From CAYLPJ01 sp964385465 (lineage in GTDB: Bacteria > Planctomycetota > Phycisphaerae > SM23-33), in assembly GCA_964385465.1 (NCBI GenBank), contig CAYLPJ010000037.1, positions 4,229 to 68,228 on the forward strand: a DNA stretch of 64,000 nt, in the 5' to 3' direction. The position numbers and the translations under genes were made by a program. The notes beneath the pieces are model-generated. The model saw nothing but the letters and a program-made list of their open reading frames with translations. It did not search any database and was not told the origin of the DNA. Below are positions 1 through 8,623 of this stretch, piece after piece (position 1 is the first letter of the stretch; every line of letters begins with the position of its first letter).

Positions 1-2
1 GG

Positions 3-263
3 GTCAACAACGTCGTCGGGCTGAACACCGTCGGCCTGCGGCGGGCCGAGGATATCACCGACGAGGGCCGGCGCCAGGTCGCCGACGCCTTCCGCCTGAC
101 CTACCGGCGAGGCAAGAGCCCCCGCAACGCACTCGAGGACATGGACGGCTGGACCGACATCGCCCCCGCCGCCGAGCGGTTCCGCGAGTTTCTCCGGCGC
201 GTCGTTCAAGCCGAGCCGCCCTACGATCGAGGGCTCTGTCCGCACCGCCGAAGCCGACAGTGA
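3..263 (+). CDS. lpxA: LpxA-like UDP-GlcNAc acyltransferase, C-terminal fragment
   Basis: Only the last 86 codons are present; the reading frame enters from the left edge and ends at TGA 261-263. The visible start, VNNVVGLNTVGLRRA, resembles the end of the left-handed beta-helix of LpxA (family pattern GLNxVGLRR). It is followed by a helical, charged tail (DEGRRQVADAFRLTYR) as in the LpxA C-terminal domain. LpxA transfers a hydroxyacyl chain from ACP to UDP-GlcNAc in the first step of lipid A synthesis in the cytoplasm. The last residues (GLCPHRRSRQ) are unlike the family and may be a local extension. The frame was read directly from the sequence. The call is an inference from a short fragment; another hexapeptide acyltransferase is possible. 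Confidence 0.7.
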   Translation, partial: VNNVVGLNTVGLRRAEDITDEGRRQVADAFRLTYRRGKSPRNALEDMDGWTDIAPAAERFREFLRRVVQAEPPYDRGLCPHRRSRQ

Positions 264-283
264 ACCCCCACCGGGAGCCGACC

Positions 284-2638
284 ATGCCCCTCCGCCTGCT
301 GTGCCTGGCCCTGCTCACCGCGGCTGCGCACGCCGCCCCCGCCTCCGAGCCGTCCGCTGACGACATCGCCGCCATGCTGCCGGAGTCCCCGCGGGGATTC
401 GGTCGGCCGGCGTCGGACCGGAAGGCCTGGGCCGACCTGGCCGGCGCGGAGGTCTGCCGCGAGGCCGTCGAACGCGCCGAGGAACACCGCAAGGCCCCGG
501 TCCCCGTCGCCGACGACGCGCTGTACCTGGACTTCTCCCGCACGGGCAACCGCAGCCGCTACCAGCGGGTGGTCTTCCGCAGACTGCGCCGGCTGGTGGA
601 CCTGGTCCTCGCCGAGTGCGCCCGGGCCGACGGGCGCTACGTGGACGCCATCGCCGCCACCGTCGCCGCCTACGATGCCGACCGCTCCTGGCTGCTGCCC
701 GCCCACGACCGCGGCCTCGCCAACTTCCGCGGCGAGCGGGTGGACATCGACCTGATGGCCTCCCACGTGGGGCACAACCTCGCCATGGCCGCCTGGCTGC
801 TCGACGACCGCCTGGGCGAGCCGACCCGCCGGCTGATCGACGAGAACCTCCGCCGTCGGATCGTCACGCCGTACCTGGACATGATCGCCGGGCGGAGGAA
901 GCCCAACTGGTGGATCACCTGCACCAACAACTGGAACGCCGTCTGCCACGCCGGGGTGGTGGGCACCGCCCTGGCGACCGTCGAGGACCGCCCCGCGCGG
1001 GCGAGGATCGCCGCCGCCGCCATCAAGAACTCCCGCCGCTTCCTCGCCGGCTTCACCGACGACGGCTACTGCTCCGAGGGCGTCAGCTACTGGAACTACG
1101 GGTTCGGCTACTTCACGCTGCTGGCCGAATGCATCCGCCAGCACACCGGCGGGCGGGTCGACATGCTGGCCTGGCCGGCCTCCCGCGAGCCGGCCGCCTT
1201 CGGGCGCCGGATCGAAATCCACGGCGGCGTGTACCCCGCCTTCGCCGACTGCCCCGTGGGCCGGAGGCCATCGGCAACGCTGCGACATTTCCTCGGCCGA
1301 CGCTTCGGATGGGGCGCCCCGCCCGAAGACGACGCCCTGTTCCGCCGGGCCGACGGGCGCCTGCCCCACGTGGTCATGCACCTGTTCCCCAACGCCGCCA
1401 CGCAAGCCCCGCCGCCGACGAAACCCCGCCCCCCCCTGCCGCCGCGAACGTGGTTCGACGACGCGGGGATCCTGATCTGCCGTCCGGGCGACAACGGCGC
1501 GAGGCGGCTGGCCGTCGCACTGAAGGGCGGGCACAACGGCGAGCACCACAACCACAACGACGTCGGCAGCTACGTCGCCGTGGTCGAGGACGCCGCCATC
1601 CTCCTCGACCCCGGGTCAGAGGTCTACACCGCGCGGACCTTCAGCAAGCGGCGGTACGAATCGAACGTACTGAACTCGTTCGGCCATCCCGTGCCCCGCC
1701 TGGCCGGGCGGCTCCAGCAGGCCGGGGGCAAGGCCCGCGCGAAGGTGCTCTCGACGGACTTCACCGACGAGGCCGACACGCTGACCCTCGACCTGACCAG
1801 CGCCTACGACGTCAAGCAGCTTGCGCGCCTGACGCGGACGTTCGTCTACGACCGCGGCGGCGACGGCTCGCTGACAGTCACCGACGAGGCCGAGCTGAAC
1901 GAGCCGGCCGCGTTCGAGACCGCCCTGATCACCGCCGATCACTGGAAGCGCCAGGGCGATGCGGCGCTGCTGGTCTACGACGTCCGCCGGGCCGTGCGGG
2001 TGACGATCGATACCGCGGGGGCCGGGTTCGAGCTCGACGAGACGGTCATCGACGAGGACGTCAACGGCGGCATTCGTCCGCGGCGGATCGCCGTCCGCCT
2101 CGCCGAGCCCGCGCGGCGGGCGAAGGTCACGATGATGATCGTCCCGGCCGACAACCCACTGACCGCCGACGGCCCCCTCGCCAACGGCGGCTTCGAGCAC
2201 GGCTCGCTGGGCTGGCGGCTCTCCGACGACGGCATGTCGGAGGTCTCCACGAAGCAGGCTGCCTCGGGCAAGCGGTCGCTGCGGGTTCACGACGCGTCGG
2301 GGACCGACGGCTCGAGCGTTCGTTCGCATCGCATCGCCGTCCCCGACGGGCGGAAGCTGCGGCTGGAGGGCAAGGCCAGGGTCGTCTCGGGCAGCGGGGT
2401 GGGCGTGTACGTGTACTACTACGACGCAGGCGGCCGGCGGCTCAACGAGACCGACGCCCGGGGGCACGTGGCGCCGGTGCTGAGCCTGGACCGGGCGAGC
2501 GACGCCTTCCGGCCGTTCGCCGCCGATCTCGACGTGCCCGACGGCGCGACCGAACTGGCGATCTGGATCCACAGCTACAACTCGGCCCGGGTGACCGCGT
2601 ACATCGACGACCTGGCCGTCCGGGAGTTCGGCAACTGA
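284..2638 (+). CDS. Secreted heparinase II/III-family polysaccharide lyase
   Basis: 784 residues. A signal peptide is visible (MPLRLLCLALLTAAAHA). Residues about 55-350 look like the alpha-helical toroid of polysaccharide lyases (NWWITCTNNWNAVCHAG, SYWNYGFGYF). Residues about 370-620 hold the heparinase II/III beta-sandwich with the hallmark HHNHNDVGSY near residue 425. The last 150 residues (NGGFEHGSLGWRL onward) resemble a CBM4/9-like jelly-roll for carbohydrate binding. The family cleaves uronic-acid-containing polysaccharides by beta-elimination outside the cytoplasm; the substrate here is unknown. ATG 284 is chosen because GGGAG lies 7-8 bases upstream and the signal peptide then starts correctly. 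A GTG at 260 overlaps the previous stop and would add eight residues. It heads a sugar-processing cluster. Confidence 0.85.
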   Translation: MPLRLLCLALLTAAAHAAPASEPSADDIAAMLPESPRGFGRPASDRKAWADLAGAEVCREAVERAEEHRKAPVPVADDALYLDFSRTGNRSRYQRVVFRRLRRLVDLVLAECARADGRYVDAIAATVAAYDADRSWLLPAHDRGLANFRGERVDIDLMASHVGHNLAMAAWLLDDRLGEPTRRLIDENLRRRIVTPYLDMIAGRRKPNWWITCTNNWNAVCHAGVVGTALATVEDRPARARIAAAAIKNSRRFLAGFTDDGYCSEGVSYWNYGFGYFTLLAECIRQHTGGRVDMLAWPASREPAAFGRRIEIHGGVYPAFADCPVGRRPSATLRHFLGRRFGWGAPPEDDALFRRADGRLPHVVMHLFPNAATQAPPPTKPRPPLPPRTWFDDAGILICRPGDNGARRLAVALKGGHNGEHHNHNDVGSYVAVVEDAAILLDPGSEVYTARTFSKRRYESNVLNSFGHPVPRLAGRLQQAGGKARAKVLSTDFTDEADTLTLDLTSAYDVKQLARLTRTFVYDRGGDGSLTVTDEAELNEPAAFETALITADHWKRQGDAALLVYDVRRAVRVTIDTAGAGFELDETVIDEDVNGGIRPRRIAVRLAEPARRAKVTMMIVPADNPLTADGPLANGGFEHGSLGWRLSDDGMSEVSTKQAASGKRSLRVHDASGTDGSSVRSHRIAVPDGRKLRLEGKARVVSGSGVGVYVYYYDAGGRRLNETDARGHVAPVLSLDRASDAFRPFAADLDVPDGATELAIWIHSYNSARVTAYIDDLAVREFGN

Positions 2639-2663
2639 TCTCAACCGCGAGAGGAGCCACGAA

Positions 2664-3905
2664 ATGCCCACGACACGACGAGAGTTTCTGGCCGGTGTGA
2701 GCGCGGCGGCACTGGCCGCCGGGGCGAGGGCCGGCAGCGCGGCAGGCAAGGACCGCATCGGCGTCGGCTTCATCGGCTGCGGGGGCCGGCAGAACGCCCA
2801 CCTCCGCGCGGTGAACTGGCTCAAGGAGCACGGCAAGGAGGCGGTGGACATCGTGGCCGTCTGCGACGTCTACCGCACCCGCATGAAGCGGGCTGCCGAG
2901 GCCTACAACGCCAAGGGGACCATGGACCACCGCGAGCTGCTGGCCGACAAGAACGTGGACGTGGTCTGTATCGCCACGCCGGATCACCACCACGGCCCGC
3001 AGACAATCGACGCCTTCCGCGCCGGCAAGGACGTCTACTGCGAGAAGCCCTTCGTCCACTGGCGGCAGCTTCCGGTGGCCTTCGAAGCCGCCGCGGTCGG
3101 CGAGAAGCTCGGGCGCGTCTTCCAGCTCGGCACGCAGGGGATGAGCGACGCGGCCTGGCACCAGGGGGCGAAGCTGGTGGCCGACGGCGCCATCGGCCGG
3201 CCCATCCACGCCGAATGCGGCTATTTCCGCGTGGGCGACTGGGGCGAGCGGGGCATGCGGATCGACGACCCCAAGGCCCGGCCGGGACCGGACCTCAATT
3301 GGGAGGCGTTCCTCGGCGACGCCCCGCGGCACGACTTCGACGTCAGCCGCTTCTTCCGCTGGCGGATGTACGAGGACTACGCCGGCGGGCCCGTGACCGA
3401 CCTGTTCCCCCACTCGCTGACGCCCGTGGCCCACATGCTGCCGGTCGGCATGCCCGCCCTGGCCGTCGCCACCGGCGGGAAGTTCCGCTACGAGCAGCGC
3501 GAGGTCCCCGATACGTTCAACATGCTGGTGGACTACCCCGAGAAGGTCACCGTGGCCGTGCTCGGCACGCAGGGGAACCCTTACCAGGGCACCGGCGGGC
3601 GTGGAGCCGGGGCACGCCGGCCCATCCTCCGCGGCTGGGACGCCGCCATGACCTTCGAGGGCAACGACATCGTCGTCCACCCCGTCGACCGCAAGAAGAA
3701 GCCCACGCGAACGCCGATCGAGCACGGGGAGAACCTCGTCGAGCACTGGCGGAACTTCCTGGCCTGCGTCCGCGGCCACGACCGCAACACCAACAGCCCG
3801 ATCGACCTCGCCTGCCGCGTCCAGGCCGCCCTGAACCTCGCCATGCACAGCCTCCGCCATGGCACGACGGCCAGACTGGACGCCAAGGCGGGGAAGATCG
3901 TGTGA
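2664..3905 (+). CDS. Gfo/Idh/MocA-family oxidoreductase with Tat signal
   Basis: 413 residues. The start MPTTRREFLAGVSAAALAAGARA is a twin-arginine signal, so the enzyme is probably exported folded with its NAD(P) cofactor. A Rossmann nucleotide-binding motif follows (GVGFIGCGGRQNA, about residues 32-44), then CIATPDHHHGPQ and the family's EKPFVHW segment with the conserved lysine. The C-terminal half is the substrate-binding alpha/beta domain. Family members oxidise or epimerise sugars and cyclitols; the substrate cannot be read here. The start ATG has GAGGAG upstream, 26 bases after the lyase gene, so co-transcription is likely. Tat-exported members of this family are common in Planctomycetota. 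Confidence 0.9.
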   Translation: MPTTRREFLAGVSAAALAAGARAGSAAGKDRIGVGFIGCGGRQNAHLRAVNWLKEHGKEAVDIVAVCDVYRTRMKRAAEAYNAKGTMDHRELLADKNVDVVCIATPDHHHGPQTIDAFRAGKDVYCEKPFVHWRQLPVAFEAAAVGEKLGRVFQLGTQGMSDAAWHQGAKLVADGAIGRPIHAECGYFRVGDWGERGMRIDDPKARPGPDLNWEAFLGDAPRHDFDVSRFFRWRMYEDYAGGPVTDLFPHSLTPVAHMLPVGMPALAVATGGKFRYEQREVPDTFNMLVDYPEKVTVAVLGTQGNPYQGTGGRGAGARRPILRGWDAAMTFEGNDIVVHPVDRKKKPTRTPIEHGENLVEHWRNFLACVRGHDRNTNSPIDLACRVQAALNLAMHSLRHGTTARLDAKAGKIV

Positions 3906-4018
3906 CCGCCGGGATGCGGCAGCAGGGATGAACGCCGATGGAGGCGAACGAGCCGTCTGCCCGATCGCTTGAATCCCCTGCCTCCCTGTTCAATCGCCTT
4001 TGACCAACCGGAGCAACC

Positions 4019-5374
4019 ATGAGCAAGCCGAGCTTCATCGTGTTTCTGACCGACGACCAGGGCTACGGCGACCTGTCGTGCATGGGCGCGACGGACTTCC
4101 GCACGCCGCACCTCGACCGCCTCGCCGCCGAAGGGGCGCGGTTCACGAGCTGGTACTCCAACTCGCCCGTCTGCTCGCCCAGCCGGGCCAGCCTGCTGAC
4201 GGGCCGCTATCCCGGCAACGCCGGGGTGCGATCGATCCTCGCCGGGCACCGCACGGCCACGGGGCTGCCGCAAGAGGCTCCGACGTTCGCGACGGCCCTG
4301 AGCAAGCACGGCTACCGCACGTACATGTCGGGCAAGTGGCACCTTGGGCTGGCGGACGGCTCGCGGCCGGGGGACCACGGGTTCGACCGCTGGTTCGGCT
4401 TCCTGGCCGGGTGCATCGACTACTACTCGCACATCTTCTACTGGGGCATGAACCGCGGCGGCCCCGGGCAGAACCCCACCCACGACCTGTGGGAGAACGA
4501 CGAGGAGGTCTGGCGGAACGGCGAGTACGCCACCGAGGCGATCACGCAGCGGGCGATCGACTACCTCCGCCAGGCCGCCGACGACGACGAGCCGTTCGTG
4601 CTCTATGTCGCCTACAACGCCCCGCACTACCCGATGCACGCGCCGGAGAAGTACATGGAGCGGTTCGCGCAGCTGCCCTGGGACCGACAGGTGATGGCGG
4701 CCATGCTCAGCGCGGTCGATGACGGCGTCGGCGAGATCCTCGCCGAGGTCGAGCGCCTCGGGCTGCGGGAGCGGACGTGCACCTTCTTCACCGCGGACAA
4801 CGGCCCCAGCCGCGAGAGCCGCAACTGGCTGGACGGCACGCTGGATCCGTATTACGGCGGCACGGCCGGGGGGCTCAAGGGGCACAAGTTCAGCCTCTAC
4901 GAGGGCGGCATTCGAGAGCCGGGCATCGTCCACTGGCCCGGACGCATCCCCGCCGGGCAGGTCATCGACACGCCGGTCGCCTCCATGGACGTCTTCCCCA
5001 CCATCCTCAACGCCGCCGGGGCCGATACGGGGGAATACGAAGTCGACGGCCGCGATATGTTGCCGCTGGTCGCCGACGGCGCCGCGCCGCCCCAGCGGGA
5101 CCTGTTCTGGGAGATGGGCGATCAGACGGCCATGCGGCGGGGCAAATGGAAGCTGGTCCTCAAGGGCCGGCTGGTCGAGGGCGCCCCGCCGGAGGACGAC
5201 GTGCACCTGGCGGACCTGGAGGCCGACGTGGGTGAGCGGACCAACCTCGCCGCCGCCCAGCCGGAGCTGACCGCCGAGCTGACCGACGCCGCCGAGGCCT
5301 GGCGAGCCGCCATGGAGCGCCGCTGGGAAACCGAGTGGCAGCCCAGGGCCAACGGCACGACGACGCACGGGTAG
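4019..5374 (+). CDS. Sulfatase (arylsulfatase family), no signal peptide
   Basis: 451 residues. The N-terminal metal-binding segment FLTDDQGYGD is followed by CSPSRASLLTGRYP; Cys52 is the expected residue for conversion to formylglycine (CxPxR). Further family features are GKWHLG, the second metal site TADNGPS and the basic GGLKGHKFSLYEGG. Type I sulfatases hydrolyse sulfate esters on sugars or other alcohols. The protein begins at its catalytic domain with no leader, so it appears cytoplasmic unless the start is wrong; GGAG sits 5 bases before ATG 4019. It follows a lyase and a sugar oxidoreductase, suggesting sulfated oligosaccharides as substrates. Exact specificity cannot be assigned. Confidence 0.92.
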   Translation: MSKPSFIVFLTDDQGYGDLSCMGATDFRTPHLDRLAAEGARFTSWYSNSPVCSPSRASLLTGRYPGNAGVRSILAGHRTATGLPQEAPTFATALSKHGYRTYMSGKWHLGLADGSRPGDHGFDRWFGFLAGCIDYYSHIFYWGMNRGGPGQNPTHDLWENDEEVWRNGEYATEAITQRAIDYLRQAADDDEPFVLYVAYNAPHYPMHAPEKYMERFAQLPWDRQVMAAMLSAVDDGVGEILAEVERLGLRERTCTFFTADNGPSRESRNWLDGTLDPYYGGTAGGLKGHKFSLYEGGIREPGIVHWPGRIPAGQVIDTPVASMDVFPTILNAAGADTGEYEVDGRDMLPLVADGAAPPQRDLFWEMGDQTAMRRGKWKLVLKGRLVEGAPPEDDVHLADLEADVGERTNLAAAQPELTAELTDAAEAWRAAMERRWETEWQPRANGTTTHG

Positions 5375-5442
5375 CCATCTCCCCGGCCGGTGGCCGGTAG
5401 TCCCCGGCCGCTTGTCGCAGCCCGAGCGCAGGAGGAGACGCC

Positions 5443-6999
5443 ATGGCCGGCGGCGAGGATCTGTTGATCGGCATCGACAGCAGCACGCAGTCCACGACGG
5501 TCGGAGTGTGGACCGCCCGCGGGCGGCGCGTGGCCGGGGCCTCGGCGCCGCTGGCGGTGCGGACGCCCCGGCCGGGATGGGCCGAGCAGGACCCGCGCCT
5601 GTGGTGGCGGTCCACGCGCCAGGCCCTTCGCGACGCCGTCGGGCAGATCGACCCCGCTGCCGTCGCGGCCGTGGGCGTCGCCTTCCAGCGGGAGACCTTC
5701 ACCCTCGCCGACGCCCGCGGGCGGTTCGTCCGGCCGGGGATCCTCTGGCTCGACGTCCGCGCCGGAAAGCAGGTCGAGCGCGTGGCCTCCGACCTCGGCC
5801 GGGATGCCTGGCACGCGGCGACGGGCAAGCCGCTGGACATCACCTCGGCGGCGGCGCGGATGCTGTGGCTGGGCGAGCACGAGCCGGACGCCCTGGACCG
5901 ATGCGACCGGTGGGTGGATGTCGGCGCGGCGCTGGCCCGGCGGCTGACCGGGCGGTGGGCGACCTGCCCGGCCGGGGCGGACACATCCGGGCTGATCGGC
6001 CTGGAGAGCCGCGACTGGCTGGACGACCACGCCGCCCTGGGCGGCCTGACCCGCGCCCGCCTCCCGGAGCTGGTCGGGCCCGGCGAGACCATTGGCCCGC
6101 TGACCAAGGCGGCGGCCCGGACAACGGGCCTGCCCGCCGGCGTGCCGGTCGTCGCCGCCGGCGGAGACGGGCACGTGTTCAACGTCGGCGTCGGCGCCTC
6201 GGCCGCGTGGCGAACCAGCCTGACGCTGGGCACGAGCGTGGTGCTGGGCGTGGCCTCGCCCCGGCCGCTGATCAACCCGCTGTTCCGCACGCTGCTGGCG
6301 GCGTCGGGGCGGGGCTACCTGCTGGAGAGCGTCCTCCAGGCGGGCACGTACCTCCTGCGGTGGTTCGTCCAGCAGTTCGGCGGGGACGAGGCCGCGTGGG
6401 ACCGCCGCGCCGCCCGCGTACCCCCCGGCTGCGCTGGCCTGGTGACGCTGCCGAACTGGTGGGGCCTGCGGTTCCCCGAGGCCCGACCGGACGTCCGCGG
6501 GGCGACGGTGGGCTGGTCCAACGCCCATGGCCCCGAGCACCTCTACCGAAGCCTGCTGGAGGGCACGAGCCTGGAGCTTCGCCGCCTGCTGGCCTCCTAC
6601 GCCGACGCCCTGCCCCGCCGGCCCCGCGGCGCCATCGCGGCCGGGGGCGGGGGCACGCGCAGCAGGTTCTGGCCGCAACTGCTCGCCGACGCCACCGGCC
6701 GACGCGTCGAGATGCCGCGTGAGCGGGATGCGACGGCCCTCGGCGCAGCCGTGCTGGCGGGGGTGGGGGCCGGAGTCTTTGCAACGGCGGCCAGGGGCTG
6801 CGAGGCCATGTGCGGCGTTCGTCGGCGGCTCGGGCCGGACCGGCGGCGGGCAACGCTCTACGCCTGCCTGTACGAGGAGGTGTACGCCCCGCTGCTGGAG
6901 CAGACAGCGGGGCTGTCGGAGAAACTGGCGGCGCTGCGATGCGGGCAGAAGGACCAGGCGCCGCCCGTCGGGACCGGGGGGGCAGCCCCGCATGGATGA
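5443..6999 (+). CDS. FGGY-family carbohydrate kinase (xylulokinase-like)
   Basis: 518 residues. The N-terminal ATP-binding motif GIDSSTQSTT opens the ribonuclease-H-like fold. PGWAEQDPRLWW is typical of the xylulokinase branch. The C-terminal FGGY domain contains AAGGGGTRSRFW and the signature-like ATALGAAVLAGVGAG around residues 430-445. These enzymes phosphorylate pentuloses, glycerol, ribulose or related sugars in the cytoplasm. Placed between two sulfatases and downstream of a secreted lyase and a sugar oxidoreductase, it probably phosphorylates a monosaccharide released by that set. AGGAGG lies 7 bases before ATG 5443. Whether it acts on xylulose or another ketose cannot be told from sequence alone. 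Confidence 0.88.
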   Translation: MAGGEDLLIGIDSSTQSTTVGVWTARGRRVAGASAPLAVRTPRPGWAEQDPRLWWRSTRQALRDAVGQIDPAAVAAVGVAFQRETFTLADARGRFVRPGILWLDVRAGKQVERVASDLGRDAWHAATGKPLDITSAAARMLWLGEHEPDALDRCDRWVDVGAALARRLTGRWATCPAGADTSGLIGLESRDWLDDHAALGGLTRARLPELVGPGETIGPLTKAAARTTGLPAGVPVVAAGGDGHVFNVGVGASAAWRTSLTLGTSVVLGVASPRPLINPLFRTLLAASGRGYLLESVLQAGTYLLRWFVQQFGGDEAAWDRRAARVPPGCAGLVTLPNWWGLRFPEARPDVRGATVGWSNAHGPEHLYRSLLEGTSLELRRLLASYADALPRRPRGAIAAGGGGTRSRFWPQLLADATGRRVEMPRERDATALGAAVLAGVGAGVFATAARGCEAMCGVRRRLGPDRRRATLYACLYEEVYAPLLEQTAGLSEKLAALRCGQKDQAPPVGTGGAAPHG

Positions 7000-7067
7000 G
7001 CGGCGCGCGGGGCGTTCGGCCTACGGTTCCGCTTCGTCTGCCTCTCGCATCGGGCCCTTGGGTCCGC

Positions 7068-7073
7068 TACAAT
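7068..7073 (+). promoter_or_regulatory. Possible -10 element before second sulfatase
   Basis: TACAAT stands alone in GC-rich DNA 37 bases before the sulfatase ATG. No good -35 lies 16-18 bases upstream, so this is a weak call. The spacing to the ATG fits a short leader. Confidence 0.3.
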
Positions 7074-7110
7074 CCGCTGCTCGACAACCCCCGATGATCG
7101 AGGAAGCACC

Positions 7111-8601
7111 ATGCCCGAACCGCCGAAGAACGTGATCATTCTTACCTCCGACGAGATGCGGGGCGACTGCGCGGGATTCATGGGCAACGCCGATTGCCCC
7201 ACGCCCAACCTCGACCGCTTCGCCGAGCGATCCGTCGCCTTCAACCGCCATTTCGCCGTCCACGGCAAGTGCGTGCCCAGCCGCATTTCCATGGTCACCG
7301 GGCGGTACTGCCATACCGACGGCTTCCGCACCATCAACCAGCACCTGCCCCCCGACCAGCCGAACCTGCTGGGGCTTCTGAAGCGGCGGGGCTACGAGTC
7401 GGCGGTGTTCGGGCACAACCACGTATGGGAGACGCTCTTCGCCAGCAACGAGAAGTCCAAGGGCTACGCGGACTACCACTCGTTCGTCGGGCACTACAAG
7501 GACATGGCCTTCCGCGAGTACCCCGTCCTCGACCCGGGCCCGGAGGCCTGGCAGCCGCCGGAGGCGGACGTCCCCTACAAGCTGCCCCGGCGGATCACCG
7601 GCTCGGTCGGCGGCTTCAGCGACGACGCCCGCACCGACCAGGCCATCGACTACCTCACCCGCACGCGCGACCGCTCCCGGCCGTTCTACCTGCACGTGAA
7701 CATCGGCAAGCCGCACCCGGCCTACGAGGCGCCCGAGCCGTACTACTCGATGATCGACCGCAACGCCATCCGCGCCTGGCCGCACGGACTGCCCGCCGAT
7801 CCGCCGCTGCACATGACGGCCATGCGCGAGATCCGCACCAGCCTCGAGCCGCCCCCGCCCACGGACGTGCTGCTGGAGTTCCAGGCGGTCTACTACGCGA
7901 TGATCGCCAAGGTCGACCACCTGCTCGGGCGGATCTTCGAGACCGTCGAGAGCGAGGGGCTGCTCGACAACACGGTCATCCTGTTCACCACCGACCACGG
8001 CGACTTCGCCGGGCAGTACGGGCTGTACGAGAAGTGGGACACCTGCATGGCCGACTGCCTCCTCCACGTGCCGCTGATCGTCCACGCCCCGGACCTGCCC
8101 GCGGGCAAGCGGATCGACGGGCTGACCGAGCACGTGGACATCGCCTCGACCGTCCTGGACCTGCTGGGCCTGCGCCCCGATTGGGGCGTCCACGGGCGAA
8201 GCCTGCTGCCCGTCATAGAGGGCGCCCCCGCCAAGGAGGCCGTCTTCGCCGACGGCGGGCACGAGGAAGAGATGTGGCGCCGTTTCAGCTTCCGCCGGAC
8301 CGACTCGGCCGGGCGGGACAAGCCGCTGGACGGCAAGCAGGTGACCTACCGCGACCGCCCGGAAACGATGGCGCGGACCAAGATGGTCCGCACGGACCGC
8401 TGGAAACTCGTCCAGCGCCTCACCGGCGGCAACGAGCTGTACGACCTCGCCGCCGACCCGTGGGAGCTGAACAACCTCTACGGTACGCACCACGACGACC
8501 CGACCCTCGCCGCGGCCGTGCTCGACCTCCAGCAGCAGATGATCGACTGGTGCCTCCGTACGGACACGGACCGGCCGTTCCAGGAGAAGGTCGGGGCCTG
8601 A
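7111..8601 (+). CDS. Sulfatase, second copy
   Basis: 496 residues. The metal-binding start IILTSDEMRGD is followed by CVPSRISMVTGRY with Cys54 in the CxPxR formylglycine position. A later FTTDHGDFAGQYGLYEKW segment supplies the C-terminal metal and active-site residues. The sequence differs clearly from the sulfatase at 4019: it has a longer insert and a C-terminal NELYDLAADPWELNNLY segment typical of the choline/iduronate-sulfatase-like branch. No signal peptide is seen. The likely role is removing sulfate from a sugar within the same degradation set. GAGGAAG precedes ATG 7111. Substrate is unknown. Confidence 0.92.
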   Translation: MPEPPKNVIILTSDEMRGDCAGFMGNADCPTPNLDRFAERSVAFNRHFAVHGKCVPSRISMVTGRYCHTDGFRTINQHLPPDQPNLLGLLKRRGYESAVFGHNHVWETLFASNEKSKGYADYHSFVGHYKDMAFREYPVLDPGPEAWQPPEADVPYKLPRRITGSVGGFSDDARTDQAIDYLTRTRDRSRPFYLHVNIGKPHPAYEAPEPYYSMIDRNAIRAWPHGLPADPPLHMTAMREIRTSLEPPPPTDVLLEFQAVYYAMIAKVDHLLGRIFETVESEGLLDNTVILFTTDHGDFAGQYGLYEKWDTCMADCLLHVPLIVHAPDLPAGKRIDGLTEHVDIASTVLDLLGLRPDWGVHGRSLLPVIEGAPAKEAVFADGGHEEEMWRRFSFRRTDSAGRDKPLDGKQVTYRDRPETMARTKMVRTDRWKLVQRLTGGNELYDLAADPWELNNLYGTHHDDPTLAAAVLDLQQQMIDWCLRTDTDRPFQEKVGA

Positions 8602-8623
8602 CCCCGCCGCCCGGCTGTCAACC

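Noticed and set aside
260..283. GTG start for the lyase
   Set aside because: It would put charged residues before the signal peptide; ATG 284 has a better ribosome site.
616..2700. Second long frame over the lyase gene
   Set aside because: Arg/Pro-rich out-of-frame reading of the lyase; no domains.
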